Positions 1 through 11,175 of a stretch of DNA of 64,000 bases are shown here, in pieces. The stretch comes from Podocnemis expansa (Eukaryota > Chordata > Testudines > Podocnemididae): contig ML681992.1 of assembly GCA_007922195.1 (NCBI GenBank), forward strand, positions 276,075-340,074, read 5' to 3'. The notes under the pieces are model-generated. The model searched no databases. It worked only from the letters and a program-made list of their open reading frames with translations, and was not told the DNA's origin. The position numbers were made by a program, and so were the translations under genes. Every line of letters starts with the position of its first letter. Positions within the stretch are counted from its first letter, which is position 1.

Positions 1-2004
1 ACTGAGAGTGCAGTCTATTCCATCATCCAGATCATTGATGAAAATGTTGAACAGAACAGGCCCCAGGACCGACCCCTGGGGCACACCACTCGTGACCAGT
101 TGCCAGCTAGACATGGAACCATTGATTCCTACACACTGAAACCGTTGATCTAGCCAGTTTTCTATCCACCTTATAGTCCACCTATCCAACCCATACTTCC
201 TTAATTTGCCAATGAGAATGCTGTGGGAAACTGTATCAAAAGCCTTGCTAAAATCAAGGTATATCACATCAACGGTTCTTCCTGCATCCAGAAAACCAGT
301 CATCTGCTCAGAGAAGGAAATGAGATTGGTCAGACATGATTTACCCTTGGTAAATCCATGCTGACTGTTCCTGATCACTTTATTTTCCTCTAAGTGTTTG
401 AGGATGGATTCTTTAAGAAACTGCTCCATAATTTTGCCAGGGATTGAGGTGAGGCTGACTGGTCTATAATTCCCCGGATCCTCCTTTTTCCCTTTCTTGA
501 AAATAGGCACTACATTTGCTTTTTTCAAATCCTCTGGCACCTCCCCTCTTCTCCATGAGTTTTGAAAGATAACGGCTAGCGGTGCTGCTATCTCATCGGC
601 CAATTCCCTCAGCACCCTTGGATGCAGTTCGTCCGGCCCCATGGACTTGTGCACATCCAGCTTCCTTAAGCAGTCCCTAACCTGACCTTCCGTCACCAAG
701 GGCCTCTCTTCTTCTCTCCAATATGTGGGCTGGGAGCTGACCCTGCCTGTGAAAACTGAAGCAAAAAAAGCATTGAGCACTTCAGCTTTTTCTTCATCCT
801 CTGTCACAAGGATGCCTGCCCCATTCAGCAAGGGACCTACACCATCCCTGATCCTCTTCTTGTTATTAACATTCTTGTAGAACCCCTTCTTGTTATCCTT
901 TACATCCCTCGCTGGCCGCAGCTCCATTTGTCCTTTGGCCTTTCTGATTTTATCCCTGCAGTCCCTAGCAATATCTTTATATTCCTCCTTGGTCATCTGA
1001 CCAAGCTTCCACTTCCTGTAAGATTCCTTTTTATGTTTAAGCTCAGAGCAGAGTTCTCTGCTAAGCCATTCTGGCTGCCTCACATGTTTATTCTTTCTCC
1101 TAATTGGAATGGCAACTTCCTGTGCCCTTAGCAGGGTTTCTTTAAAATATAACCAGCTTTCTTGGACTCCTTTCCCCTTCAGATTAGCTTCCCAAGGGAT
1201 CCTGCCCATCAGTTCCCTGAGGGATCCAAGATCTGCTCTTTTGAAGTCCAGGGTTTTTGTTTTGCTTCTTTCCTTCCTTCCTTTAATGAGCATCCTGAAC
1301 TCAACCATGTCATGGTCACTACTGCCTAGCTTGCCATTTACCTCTACCTCCCTGATCAATTCTTCCCTGTTTGTGAGCAGCAGGTCGAGAGGTGCAAGGC
1401 CCCTAGTTGGTTCCTCCATCATTTGTACTAGAAAGTTGTCCCCAACACACTCTAAAAACTTCCTAGATTGCCCATGCACTGCTGTATTGGCCTCCCAGCA
1501 GATGTCAGGGTAATTGAAGTCCCCCATCAGCACCAGGGCGTGTGATCTGGAAGCTTCCGTTAGTTGTCCATAGAACACCTCATCCACCTCCTGCTTCTGC
1601 TCTGGTGGTCTATAGCAGACACACACCACAACATCCCCCTTGTTGCTTTCCCCTCTCAATGTAACCCACAGACTTTCTACAGGCATGCTTCCACTTCCAT
1701 AATGGAGCTCTGAGCAGTCATAGAGCTCTTTTACATATAGTGCTACTCCTCCCCCTCTTCTTCCCTGCCTGTCTTTCCTGAACAGTTTATACCCATCCAT
1801 GGCAGAGCTCCAGTCATGCAGACTATCCCACCACGTCTCCGTTATTCCTATGATATCATAGTTCCTTGTCTGCACTAGTACTTCCAATTCTTCCTGTTTA
1901 TTTCCCAGGCTCCTCGCATTAGTGTATAGGCACCTAAGATACCCGGTCACTTGCCCTACTTTGTCATGTTGGTTTTCAATTCTATTACATATCCCTCCTT
2001 GCAT
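1..2004 (-). CDS. CR1 ORF2: endonuclease / reverse transcriptase (partial, open at edge)
   Basis: Translating the minus strand from an ATG at 2004 gives an open frame with no stop to position 1, about 668 codons. The N-terminal [12 protein letters not shown] and ITETWWD strings and later MGDFNYPDI and [10 protein letters not shown] are the APE-type endonuclease motifs (Asn, Glu, Asp/Asn and the terminal SDH). The reverse transcriptase follows: [30 protein letters not shown] (first catalytic Asp) and [21 protein letters not shown]. The frame leaves the window just before the expected FADD box. The protein would nick target DNA and prime reverse transcription there. ORF1 ends 215 bp upstream, the normal CR1 order. 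The first in-frame stop upstream is at 2101-2103, so the start is at or just before 2004. Absence of lesions suggests a young copy; whether the rest is intact cannot be seen. Confidence 0.93.
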   Translation of the reverse strand, partial: MQGGICNRIENQHDKVGQVTGYLRCLYTNARSLGNKQEELEVLVQTRNYDIIGITETWWDSLHDWSSAMDGYKLFRKDRQGRRGGGVALYVKELYDCSELHYGSGSMPVESLWVTLRGESNKGDVVVCVCYRPPEQKQEVDEVFYGQLTEASRSHALVLMGDFNYPDICWEANTAVHGQSRKFLECVGDNFLVQMMEEPTRGLAPLDLLLTNREELIREVEVNGKLGSSDHDMVEFRMLIKGRKERSKTKTLDFKRADLGSLRELMGRIPWEANLKGKGVQESWLYFKETLLRAQEVAIPIRRKNKHVRQPEWLSRELCSELKHKKESYRKWKLGQMTKEEYKDIARDCRDKIRKAKGQMELRPARDVKDNKKGFYKNVNNKKRIRDGVGPLLNGAGILVTEDEEKAEVLNAFFASVFTGRVSSQPTYWREEERPLVTEGQVRDCLRKLDVHKSMGPDELHPRVLRELADEIAAPLAVIFQNSWRRGEVPEDLKKANVVPIFKKGKKEDPGNYRPVSLTSIPGKIMEQFLKESILKHLEENKVIRNSQHGFTKGKSCLTNLISFSEQMTGFLDAGRTVDVIYLDFSKAFDTVSHSILIGKLRKYGLDRWTIRWIENWLDQRFQCVGINGSMSSWQLVTSGVPQGSVLGPVLFNIFINDLDDGIDCTLS

Positions 2005-2467
2005 TTTTTCTTGGAGTCCTCCTCCCCCACTCTCCTCATGTGTTGGCACTTCAGTGGAACATTTAAGACAATTATTTGATCCCCCCGCCCCATGTTCCAA
2101 CTACCTTCTCTTTTATTGCTGGTACTAAAGTCCCAACACCCCCCAAGTTCCATCCCTTCCCCCAGATCTCCCACATTGCCACTTACCTGTGGGCTTTGGT
2201 CTCCTTCCCCCGTTGAACCTAGTTTAAAGCCCTCCTCACTAGGTCAGCCAGTCTGTGCCCAAATACACTCTTCCCCTTCCTGGACAGGTGAAGGCCATCT
2301 CTGCCTATCAATCCTCTGTCCTGAAACAGAACTCCATGGTCAAGGAAGCCGAATCCCTCCTGACCACACCATCTTCTCAGCCAGGCATTCATCTCTAGGA
2401 TGCATCTGTCTCTCCTCAGGCCTCTAGCCTTGACTGGAAGGATTGATGAGAACACCACCTGTGCTCC
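1..2467 (-). mobile_element. CR1 LINE, 5'-truncated, continues past window start
   Basis: On the minus strand this stretch encodes the tail of CR1 ORF1 and then ORF2 (endonuclease plus reverse transcriptase). CR1 is the dominant non-LTR retrotransposon of turtles, crocodilians and birds. Homology stops near 2467-2488, where an in-frame stop and unrelated sequence begin, which is the usual CR1 5' truncation. The 3' part (catalytic FADD motif, C-terminus, UTR) lies beyond position 1. The protein-level family call is firm; the subfamily is not determined. Confidence 0.95.
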
Positions 2468-2485
2468 AAAATGTGGGACCTTGCA
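2219..2485 (-). pseudogene. CR1 ORF1 C-terminal esterase-domain remnant
   Basis: About 88 codons end at a stop at 2219. They contain GAQVVFSSILPV and RDGLHLSRKGK, which match the C-terminal part of the CR1 ORF1 esterase (SGNH/GDSL-like) domain; the DGLHLS string holds the conserved Asp-x-x-His pair. The Ser nucleophile block and all upstream ORF1 (PHD-like region) are missing because the element is 5'-truncated at about 2467-2488. It cannot make a functional ORF1 protein. Confidence 0.88.
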
Positions 2486-2589
2486 TTAGAATTGGGCTGT
2501 AAACTGTGACCTTCAGTCAGAGATGATGCAATCTGTAGAACACAGAGATGAATCACATAGTTATACTAGAGCTGGACTGTGTCTTTAGT

Positions 2590-2875
2590 AGAAGGTACCC
2601 AATGTAGGGCATGACATACTCTGTTTTAGTGAAGTTGTCTACCACCATCAAGATAGCTCTGAACCTCTTATATTACAAGAGCTCCACCATAAAATCCAAT
2701 GCATAACTGTCCAAGGTCAGGATGGAATATCTAGAGGTTGATTTAGGTTGTAAGGTTTGTGGCTTGACTTTTTTGCTGGAGCACACACACACACATCACA
2801 GGATGCTGTTAAGGCCTATATTGTGGAACAGAACTGGAGCCACCAGAAAAGATGGGACATCACTTGCTGAGTCTT
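2590..2875 (-). pseudogene. Ty3/gypsy-type integrase relic
   Basis: Minus-strand frames, broken by stops and a frameshift, read like a Ty3/gypsy integrase: an FWW block, an SCDVC zinc-binding half-site, HKP-NL-QPL-IPS-PW, a degraded W/DF block, then ILMVVDNFTK, which aligns with the first Asp region of the DDE core (family pattern VVVDRFTK). An (AC)n tract sits inside the Cys-Cys coding part. No LTRs were found. Part of an LTR retrotransposon of unknown age that predates or abuts the CR1 insertion. Family call is by eye only. Confidence 0.6.
2782..2795. repeat. (AC)7 microsatellite
   Basis: Pure AC dinucleotide tract of seven units, lying within the integrase relic at the position of its Cys-x-x-Cys codons. 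Confidence 0.9.
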
Positions 2876-3365
2876 AAAGGGAACCAAGTGTCTCACCACA
2901 GGAGAATCCTGGCATAGCTTTAAGGCTGCTACTCTTACCTCACCTGGAGGCATACAACTGTACAACCCCCTCCCCAGTGTCATGTGGTTCCCTGTTGTTG
3001 GTATCTAGTTCATCAGGTGGCACTGAGACTGAACATTTAATCAGTGTGGCTAGGTACTAGGAGCACTCAGGAAGTTGTGGGGCTAGAGGATGTGGGCTTG
3101 TTCCTGGCTGGGACCATGTGGTCCAGGATCAAACTCCACGGCAAAGATCTTGTTTCAAGATCCACAGCGCCTGTCAAGCTGAGAGGCATAATATTGTCCT
3201 GGACCAAAAACTGACTGGGACCCCCCCCTGCAAAAAAAAGCAGGACTAAATTATCAACTTTTATCATAACAAAAGATTAACAGCAGAGTGTCGTAAGGTT
3301 CTGTATTATTACACATTGTTTAGCATATTTATTAATTATTGGGATAGGAGGATAAAGAGTGAGGT
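2876..3365. other. No gene seen
   Basis: Diverged non-coding sequence between the integrase relic and the next LINE fragment. A C-run occurs near 3220 and an A-run near 3233. No frame, RNA gene or clear repeat family was recognised. Confidence 0.5.
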
Positions 3366-3985
3366 AGCAAAATCTGCATATGAAATGCAGTGTTATAGCA
3401 TTCTAAATTAACTATACAACTCAGGATGGGGACCTGGACATCATTGTGGACAGGTTAATGAAAACCTCTGCCCAATGTGCAGCTGCAATTAAAAAAAAAA
3501 CTAGCAAAATGTTAGGATGCATACACAATGGTGAATAATTCAGAGAATATCTTTATAAAAGTCAGTGGTGTGGCCTCAACTAGCATACTGGTCACATCAT
3601 GTCACAAAGGATATTACAAAACTGAAGGGGGATAAGAGAAGGGGCATGAAGAAGTCTCACATGAAACAAGATTGAAAAGATTAGGATTGTGTTCTTAGAA
3701 TGGAGATGAATAAAAAGGAGACATGATAAAGTACAGAAAATAAAAATCTATCTTTGAAAGCTAGATCAGGAACTTCTGTTCTCCCTGTCTCATAATCCAA
3801 GAACAACAGAACATTCAATGACAGAAATTAAAAAATAATTAAAAAGAAATACTATACTGCTTTCACATAAGGTGTGATTAAACTGTGGAACTCCATGTTG
3901 GAGAAGTAATTTAGTCAAGAATTTGAAGGTTAAATTTAGAGGTCAAGAATTTAACATGCTTCTAGGACACCAAAGCATAAGGTAC
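3366..3985 (+). mobile_element. Old CR1/L3-like LINE 3' fragment
   Basis: The plus strand keeps the order of CR1 3' landmarks: a block like 'ttaatgaaaacctctgcccaatgtgcagc', a GTGGCCTCAACTAGCATACTGG-like stretch matching the HLEYC..W region, and near 3890 'aaactgtggaactcc', typical of the C-terminal coding end. Stops and indels are everywhere, so it is a dead copy much older than the one at 1-2467. Confidence 0.55.
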
Positions 3986-4016
3986 TTCACAGAGAGGAAG
4001 AAGAATCCAAAGTAGG

Positions 4017-4205
4017 CAGGTCCAAGGATGGGAAGAGCCTTGGACCAGCTCACAGACCCCCCCCCCCCTTCAATGGCAGGACAGAGGCTCTAGTGGGGGT
4101 GGGGAAGCAGATATGTCAAGGGCCATAGGGGATGGAGCCTGGGGCCCCCTTCAGGCCAGGGCCCAGGGCTCTAGCCCCTATAGCAGCTTTGTTAATCCGA
4201 TCCTG
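4017..4205. mobile_element. Short hAT-like element fragment
   Basis: GC-rich insert with a C-run. Its right end reads, in reverse complement, CAGGATCGGATTAAC, close to the terminal repeat of the GC-rich hAT group at 6692-7253. Flanking octamers aaagtagg (4009-4016) and acagcagg (4206-4213) agree at 6 of 8 positions. The left terminus is poorly conserved, so the call is tentative. Confidence 0.4.
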
Positions 4206-4213
4206 ACAGCAGG

Positions 4214-6683
4214 CATATGTAGGATTATCTGCCTTCACATTAAATCTGAATTTGATTTCTAATATTCAGCAGTGGGGTGGGCCATCTGTCACGGACATGC
4301 CTTTTGCCATCTCTGTGAAAATCTGGCAAAATTGGGCCAATTTACACATTTTGAAAATTCAGGGCTCACACATGTCCTCAATACACTTCTTAGTTTCTAG
4401 CATCCTCATGCTAAGCATGCTCCAGCCGAGAACGGAGCAAAACTTTCCTTGTGATTTCAATTCTGGGCGACTATAGGTTGTCGTGGGTCCAGACACCTGA
4501 CTGTCTCTTGTATGCTCATAATGACCTCCTCACCCTGTCCCTGCAATGTCCAACAAGCATAGCGGGGAAAGCTGCCTAATTTGAATGCAAAGTGGACAAT
4601 TTTCAGTCCTGCTGGCAGGGGTTAAAGTAAGCTGGAATGCCCTGGAACCCACAAATTTGATGGGCAAAAGTTCCAGGGCCTGTAATATAGACAGGCTTAC
4701 AACCCAATCAGCAGTTGGGGACCTCTTTGCGACTGCGGGCTTCAGCTGGAGGCACCTTTTAAGGTCCTACAGTGAAGTCCAGTGAAGTCAGGGAAACAGG
4801 CTATTGTTATAGCCCATTACTCACAGGGAGGGGTGATCAGGCCCACCACTGGTCATGAAGACTGCCACTGGGGTGTTGATTCCCACCACCTCTATTCTAC
4901 AATCTAACAACCAGATAACTACTTGTTTACTACATAGTCTGGCAGAGTGGAAATGTGTTTGGGGTGGAGGGCCTCCATTGCCCACTATTGTTATAATGTC
5001 ATAAAATCTTCCGTTTGCCCTACAGTATCATGGAAAAGAACATGGGGAAATTAATAATTCTGTCTGCAGAACAGGGGTTGACCAATGTGCAGTAAACTAG
5101 GTTTGGAGCTGCACAATGCATGAGGAGAAAACAAAATGTCAAATCCATTTTGTGTACTGAATGAAACAGAGATTCCAGAGGAAAAAACTAGCATGAGGTC
5201 ATGGAATTTAAGGGTATGCCATAATGCATATACACAGTGGGGCAGAAATTCTGATATTACCTAGCGCTTACTTTGCAACCTTCAAAATGTTCTTTTACTA
5301 TATCTTTTGTGTGTAATGTAAAATATATATTTTCAATCTAATATCTAATATGACTTTGAATTGAATTTTTAACAAATGGGGTATAAAACAGTTTGCATTT
5401 TATGTCTTTTCCTTTCATGCCATGATGTGGCAAAAATGCTATGACATCTGAATTACAGCCATTGCCAATATCTGTCATACAGTGCAGTGGGATGCCTTTC
5501 TTCTTTTCTGTTTTCATATGCTTGTCCCTATCCTGCAAATATGACCCTTATGGTTGCTGCTTCTGAACTGCTTATGTTTAGAGCAAGCCATTCATATCTG
5601 TGGAATCACAATGCTGAAAACAAGTCATACCTTGTTTGCTCATCGCTTTTCCTTTTGCTTTTATAGCTAGCTTATGTGTCTGACATTCTAGACCTTGTTT
5701 ATTTTGCAACTCTGTTGCATCTTTCACAGCTGTCTCCGTGGAAACCGCAGTCTTAATTGCACACTTTAAGGTTAAGTCTGTTTCTGTTAAAAGCTGCATC
5801 TGTGTGGGCTCATTAGTGTGCAAGAGGTGCAATGAATCTCTCAGAGCATCACCAAACGGGGACTGTTCAACTTAACTTTGCTACAGAGGCTGTGTACTGG
5901 ATCCACTTTCCATTGATACGAGTTGTGAAGAACAGGAACAACCTACTACATGTTTTGCAGTGGTGGAGTAAAGAGAGGTTTACCTTCTTACTGAGACTGG
6001 ATGAACTGTTCAGTTTATGAGAGCACATGAAAATGTAATCACTATTTACAGATTCACATTTTATAGAAGTGACACATTGAAATAACAACATAGGACAGGA
6101 ATGGACCTCGGAGATTGTCACACCATTCCCTGCTATCACAGAGAACCCTGACATATAATCCTGTTCATAAGCTTATTTTAAACCCAGTCAGATTTCTTGC
6201 TCCCACAAATACAGTGCCTGGGCTGCAAACATGGCTCTGTACAGGAGTCTTTCACACATGCATTCCCATGTGCACATTGCCAAAGTTAAATTATTACAGA
6301 GATTTTACTCTCTCTCTTTTTTTAGTCTCCAAAGGAAAAATAAATAATGATTGAATAGAAATTCTTGTGGCATTCAGGGCCAAATTATGCCCCAGGCCAT
6401 AGAACAGGTGAGGTTTTGCTGAGTAGGGAGCAGAAGCATGACGTAAGGAGCCAGTATATGGGCAAATGTCTTTATGAACCAGAAGTCAGTTTTTTGGGGT
6501 CTCCATGTGTGGATTTCTAGTGCAGAGCAGGGTTAGGTTATGCATCCACTCCTCTGTAGATCTACTAGCCATTACCCACAGCAGAGCCAGTTCATTAGGG
6601 TTTTTGAGACTACTCCAGCTCAGATGCTGGTGAAATGGTTCATAGATTTCAAGGACAGAAAGCACTGCTGTGACCATCTATTT
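4214..6683. other. Intergenic, no gene recognised
   Basis: About 2.5 kb of mixed-composition sequence. Open frames are all under 100 codons, have no recognised domain and show no coding signature. No RNA gene or assignable repeat was seen by eye. Confidence 0.5.
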
Positions 6684-6691
6684 TGACCTCC

Positions 6692-7253
6692 CAGGGCAGA
6701 TTATCAAAGGGCTCTAAGGGCTTATGCCATGGGCCCCAGACAAAAAGTGGGATCTGGGCTCCAGCCCCTAAAAGGCCAAAAATCTATGCCCCCCCCCCCC
6801 AAGTTCAGTGCCAGCAGGGCTGGTGTGCCCCGATCCTGCCAGGGCTGGGGCATGGGGGAGAGGGATGGGGTCCTGGGCCAGAGGCTGGGGTCTGCCCTCC
6901 ACCCTGCCCCTGAGCCATCTGGCCCTCCTCCACACGCGAGGGCAAAGGGGAAAGCTGGCTCGTGGCTGGCAAGGCCTCCACCACTCCTGCTGTGGTATTC
7001 TAGGGCCTGCCATGTGCCAGCTCGCCCTCCTACCCCCTGGGCAGAGTGGCCAGAGTGGGGCCAATGCAGGAGTGCCCTCTGGCCCCAGAGTCACCCCCAG
7101 CAATGCGTGGAGCAGGGGCTGGCCTGTGGGGCCCAGACATGGGGAGGGCCGCAGTCAGGGGCAGCTGGGTCCCTGCAGTGGTGGGGGCCCTGCCAGGGGA
7201 ACTCAACAGTGGGGGGATGGCCCAGGGCCCCCAGGCTACTTAATCTGGCCCTG
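6692..7253. mobile_element. GC-rich non-autonomous hAT transposon (copy C)
   Basis: 562-bp GC-rich block bounded by terminal inverted repeats CAGGGC(C)AGATTA and by an 8-bp target duplication, tgacctcc (6684-6691) versus cgacctcc (7254-7261), 7 of 8 identical. An 8-bp duplication plus CAG..CTG ends is the hAT signature. The body has no transposase frame; the 60-230-codon frames inside are Pro/Gly-rich artefacts of composition. A long C-run lies near 6788. It must have been moved by an autonomous relative elsewhere. Confidence 0.82.
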
Positions 7254-7261
7254 CGACCTCC

Positions 7262-7877
7262 TGAGCAACATACGGCACAGAACTTAGTTAAATGCTTCCA
7301 GTGGTTAACTATTCTCACTATGAAAAATGTATGCCTAATTTCCAGTTTTACATTTTTTGGCTTCAACTTCCACCCATTGGGTTGTGTTACACCATCTACA
7401 CAACACTGAAGAATCCGGTATTAAATACTTGTTCACCATTCACTGTTTGTGTATACCCTAAATACAGGTACAGCTGCTCTGCAGCCTGGAGATGAAGCAC
7501 CTTCCTTTCTGAGTTCCGGGTGGATCCCCAAACCCACCCCCCCTTTCTTTTGAGCTGTGCATTGGGTACAGAATTTTGCTTCTTTGTGTGTTTTCATTGT
7601 TTTCCTTTGGAATCTGCTGCATTATGCTGAGAAATCTTTAGCAGAGTACTACATGACATCTTCTCTCTCAGGTAAAAAAAAAAAAAAAAGACATAGACAC
7701 AAGTTGCCACAGTACACATTCCCTTTGGAGTTCAGGATGTCTGAGCTTGGGATGTCTGAGCTTGGTCTGGTGTTATGTAGACAGATGCACATCATCAAAC
7801 ATTGAGCTGAACATAATAAAGTACATTTAAAGATTGTCAGTACGTCACATGGAGTATGACAATACAAAAGCCAAGAT
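7262..7877. other. Spacer between two hAT elements, no gene
   Basis: AT-richer unique sequence with an A-run at about 7674-7689 and a short direct duplication (gatgtctgagcttg) near 7736-7765. No coding or RNA feature recognised. Confidence 0.5.
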
Positions 7878-7885
7878 GACTTTAT

Positions 7886-8424
7886 CAGGGCCATCCCTCG
7901 GGGGGGGGGTCCCGGGTAAATGGGCCTGTGGCATACCCCCACAACCCCCCTCCCCATGCATGGGGGCTGGCCGGCCGACAGGCTGGCCCCACACTCCCTT
8001 CCCTTCCCTGAGAAAGTCACTCTGCCCCTGGGGGCAGAGCAGGGTAGTCTGGGGGCTGGGCTCTGCTCTCCTGCCCCACCTGTGGGCCTGCCCTCCCTGC
8101 CCCAAGGGTGGAACAGCCAGCTCAGGGAAGGGGCAAGAGAGGGGAGCCTGGCCTCTGGGCTGGCCCACTCTGTCCCTGGGCCAGCTGTTCCCTGTCCTGA
8201 GCAGGCCAATCTCGAGCCAAGGCCAGTTATGGGCTCCTGGTCTCTCCCTGTCCACCTGCCTTTGGCTCCCTGAAGGCAGCGGGGAGGGGACGAGGGACAG
8301 TGTTGCCATGGGGGACAGCGGTGCTGGCCGCGCACTGCCCTACTCAGGGCACGACAGCACAGGGCCCATGGCACCACAGGGCCAGGGAGATCACCCCTCT
8401 CGCCCCCTACCAAGGATGGCCCTG
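7886..8424. mobile_element. GC-rich non-autonomous hAT transposon (copy A)
   Basis: 539 bp, starting CAGGGCCATCC and ending with its inverted copy GGATGGCCCTG. Target duplication gactttat (7878-7885) versus ggctttat (8425-8432), 7 of 8. It is the same family and orientation as 12527-13075: shared blocks include 'ggaacagccag' and 'cctttggctc', and a run up to the 'ggcccatgg' near the right end. The 254-codon minus frame crossing its left edge mixes flank and element and is not a gene. Confidence 0.88.
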
Positions 8425-8432
8425 GGCTTTAT

Positions 8433-9790
8433 TCAAACATGTCATATGAAGTTGTAGGGAGACTTGGTGGCTTATCTTCTTAGTAACAGTGAATTACTCT
8501 TGCCCAAGTGGAAATTACTTGGTCAAATTTGGGTCAAATTGGGAGTGACCTAAAGTTGTTACTATCTACAGGCCCCATGGTAACCTATGAAAAATGAATA
8601 AACCCCATTTTCACTACTGGAACTATGGAGCAGACAGAGCTCCACCTGAAAGGCCGAGGACTGAATAGGCATGGACACTGAACTTCCTTCTCATCTCATA
8701 AAGTGAACCTTCTAGGATAGATGTGAAGAATATTGGCTGAGCCATGAGAGGCAGCATTTAGTGCTATGGTTTTTGAAAGATAAGATTCTCCAAACCTTGC
8801 TCCTTAGGAGCACCATTCTCTACAAGTAGTCCCATGTGATAAGGTACCGTACAGCACTACTAAAGGTGTGACCCTTAAACCAGAGTGCTTCAGTCTCCGA
8901 AGTTCTTTGTGTGTCTGGCAAACCACAGGAGAACAATACAGAGCCAGTTTTTGTTTCCCGTGGTAAAACTTTCAGGTCTTCAGCAGTCTGCAGCAGTGGT
9001 TCTGTGCTAGATACCCTGAAACTTTTTCTGATTCCCTTTCAGCCCAGCTCCAAAGGCATGATGTCAGAACTTCTTCAAGCAGAGGCCATTCCTGGAACGC
9101 CCATAAAAGAGACTAGCTTTCACTGTACAGTGAGAGGCCACAGAAGAGTTGAAACACTGTGGAGCTGTATGGCTGTTTGGAAGAGGGAGCAAGACACAGC
9201 TTTGGCCCATCTGTCCTATTCCCAGAAGGTCTGAGGTAGGGGATTGTGGGGGAATGGTTGACAGAGGTAGCATGGGAGGAGCAATAGCCATAAGTGCAAT
9301 GGTCCTTCACCATGTATATTCAGGAAAACAGTCTCCTCCCCAGTATAAATGGCAATAGCACCAAATACTTTACTTATGCCAGCATAAACTATAGTATGCT
9401 ATTGGGGAACACAGCAGTCGTTTTTCGAATGTCAACTTTCACAAGCACTAAAATGAAGCAAATAATCAAACTGTAGGCAGGTGTTTAAATATTTTCCTTG
9501 ACATCTGAGTATTTACATACATCTTGTACAACCTTAACCTGCAGAACACAACAAATATTTTTAAAAAAATTAAATAATGCAAAAAACATGGTACTACAAA
9601 ACAAGCATGCTAAATGCAAACTAATCCCTAGGGATTAGTATTTCAATACTGATGCATTTGTGTTGCATAAGCAAATATAATTAGAGAATATTTATTTATG
9701 AACTAAAAGAAATTCCATGTGGAACCTTTGTTAGAAACAAAACAACTTCAGGAAAAATATAACATACTGTCTCAAATACATGCACCCAGG
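8433..9790. other. Intergenic, no gene recognised
   Basis: Unique-looking sequence. The longest frame (107 codons, plus strand from 8911) has no recognisable domain and overlaps comparably long frames on the other strand, so it is treated as chance. Confidence 0.5.
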
Positions 9791-9792
9791 TA

Positions 9793-10095
9793 TATTGGAA
9801 TTGCCAGATCAGATCAGTGGTCTGTCTGGCCTGACACTGTCTCTGACATGTCCACTATCAGATACTTCACCAAAAGTTCCAATAACACCAAAGTTGAGAA
9901 TTCAGAAATAACCTGCCAATAGGGCAAGTTTCTTCCTCATGCCCATCACCGAGAAGTTGTTTATACCCTCCGATAGGAGAATTTCATAGGTTTTAAGGAG
10001 AGATGGCATTACTGATCTAGTCCGAGCTCCTGAATAGCATAGCCCACACTATTTTCTCCAGTGAGTCCAGTATCTGGTCAATAAATATGCTTCCC
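9793..10095 (+). repeat. Diverged interspersed repeat, unclassified
   Basis: The stretch beginning with 'attgccagatcagatcagtgg' and running through 'gtctgtctggcctgacactgtctctgacatg' resembles a widespread amniote repeat with the pattern 'ggtccatctagcccagtatcctgtctctgacag'. Ends are unclear and no target duplication was found. Family name not assigned. Confidence 0.45.
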
Positions 10096-10311
10096 AAAGT
10101 GTTAGGTGTATTTCTTTTATCTTACGTACTGCAATTGTGAACGTTCTCATTCTCTACGTAAGTAATTAAAAATATTTATTCAAGCTATTTTTTTATTTGT
10201 AAGGGATAGAGAAGCTAGACATTTACATGACTGATAAAATGGACTTCTTCTGGGATCAGTTTATTTTTTATTATTTATTGGCTTCTGACATTATCAGAAT
10301 TCTAAAATACA

Positions 10312-10402
10312 CATCTGACGAAGTTGGTTGCCACCCATGAAAGCTTATGGCCAAAGAAATTTGTTAGTCTTTAAGGTGCCACAGTACTTTTTGTCATTTT
10401 TT
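10312..10402 (+). mobile_element. Penelope-like element terminal fragment
   Basis: Contains ATCTGACGAAG, CCCATGAAAGCTTATG and TTTGTTAGTCTTTAAGGTGCCACAG in that order, the conserved end of the PLE family seen complete at 14700-16038. Only one arm is present. Confidence 0.75.
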
Positions 10403-10629
10403 CCAAAATATACAAAAAAACATAGACCAAAATTTTCAAACTTGACTAATGATTTTGAGGATCTCAGGTTTTTTGTTCTAAACATGAGACATCTTAAAGG
10501 GGCCTGGTTTTCCCTTCAGCGCGGTCTGGCTATCTTGGTTTACTGGGCACAAACAAACAATTTGAGTGTTTGTTTGACTAACCATAAATATATACATAAA
10601 GGAACAAAAAATGTGGGCAATATTTACAC

Positions 10630-11175
10630 GCTGAGTGGGGGGGTCTATCCTGGAAATCAATTTGGGTGTCATGATGGATAACAGTTGAACATGAGCTCTT
10701 TGAGTGATGCTGTGGCCAAAAGTGCTAGTGCATAAACTGAGATGCATAAACTGGGAAATTTTGAGAGATTATTTTACTTCTGTATTTCATATTGATGCAA
10801 CCATGGCATCCAGTTCTGCACCCACAATTCAAGAAAGATGTTGATAAATTGGAAAAGGTTCAGAGAAGATTCATAAGATAATTATAACATTAGAAAACTG
10901 TTATAGTGCTAGACTCAAGGAGTTCAACCTATTCAGCATAGCAAAGAGAAGATTAAGGGGTAACTTGATTATGGTCTAAAAGTATCTATTTAGGGAACAA
11001 ATATTCAATAATTAGCTCTTCAATGTATCAGAGAAATTTATAACACGATCCAATGGCTGAAATTTGAAGCTATATGAATTCAGGCTACAAATAAGACACA
11101 TTTTTAACAGTTAGAATAATTAACTTTTGGAGCTATTTACCATGGATTGTAGTGAATTTTCCATCACTATTTGTT
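10630..11175 (+). mobile_element. Old CR1/L3-like LINE 3' fragment
   Basis: The plus strand preserves CR1/L3 C-terminal landmarks: 'atccagttctgcacccacaattcaagaaagatgttgataaattggaaaa' (family: whole-cell landmark [15 protein letters not shown]), then 'ggttcagagaagattcat', then the 'gatgactcaaggagttcaacctattcagc' block. Heavily mutated, non-functional. Confidence 0.7.

Noticed and set aside
6729..7409. 226-codon plus-strand open frame
   Set aside because: Lies mostly inside a GC-rich hAT element, is Pro/Gly/Trp-rich, has overlapping frames of similar length on both strands and runs out of the element into flank.
7649..8413. 254-codon minus-strand open frame
   Set aside because: Crosses the target duplication and left end of a hAT element and includes translation of a poly-A tract. 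No domain; composition effect.
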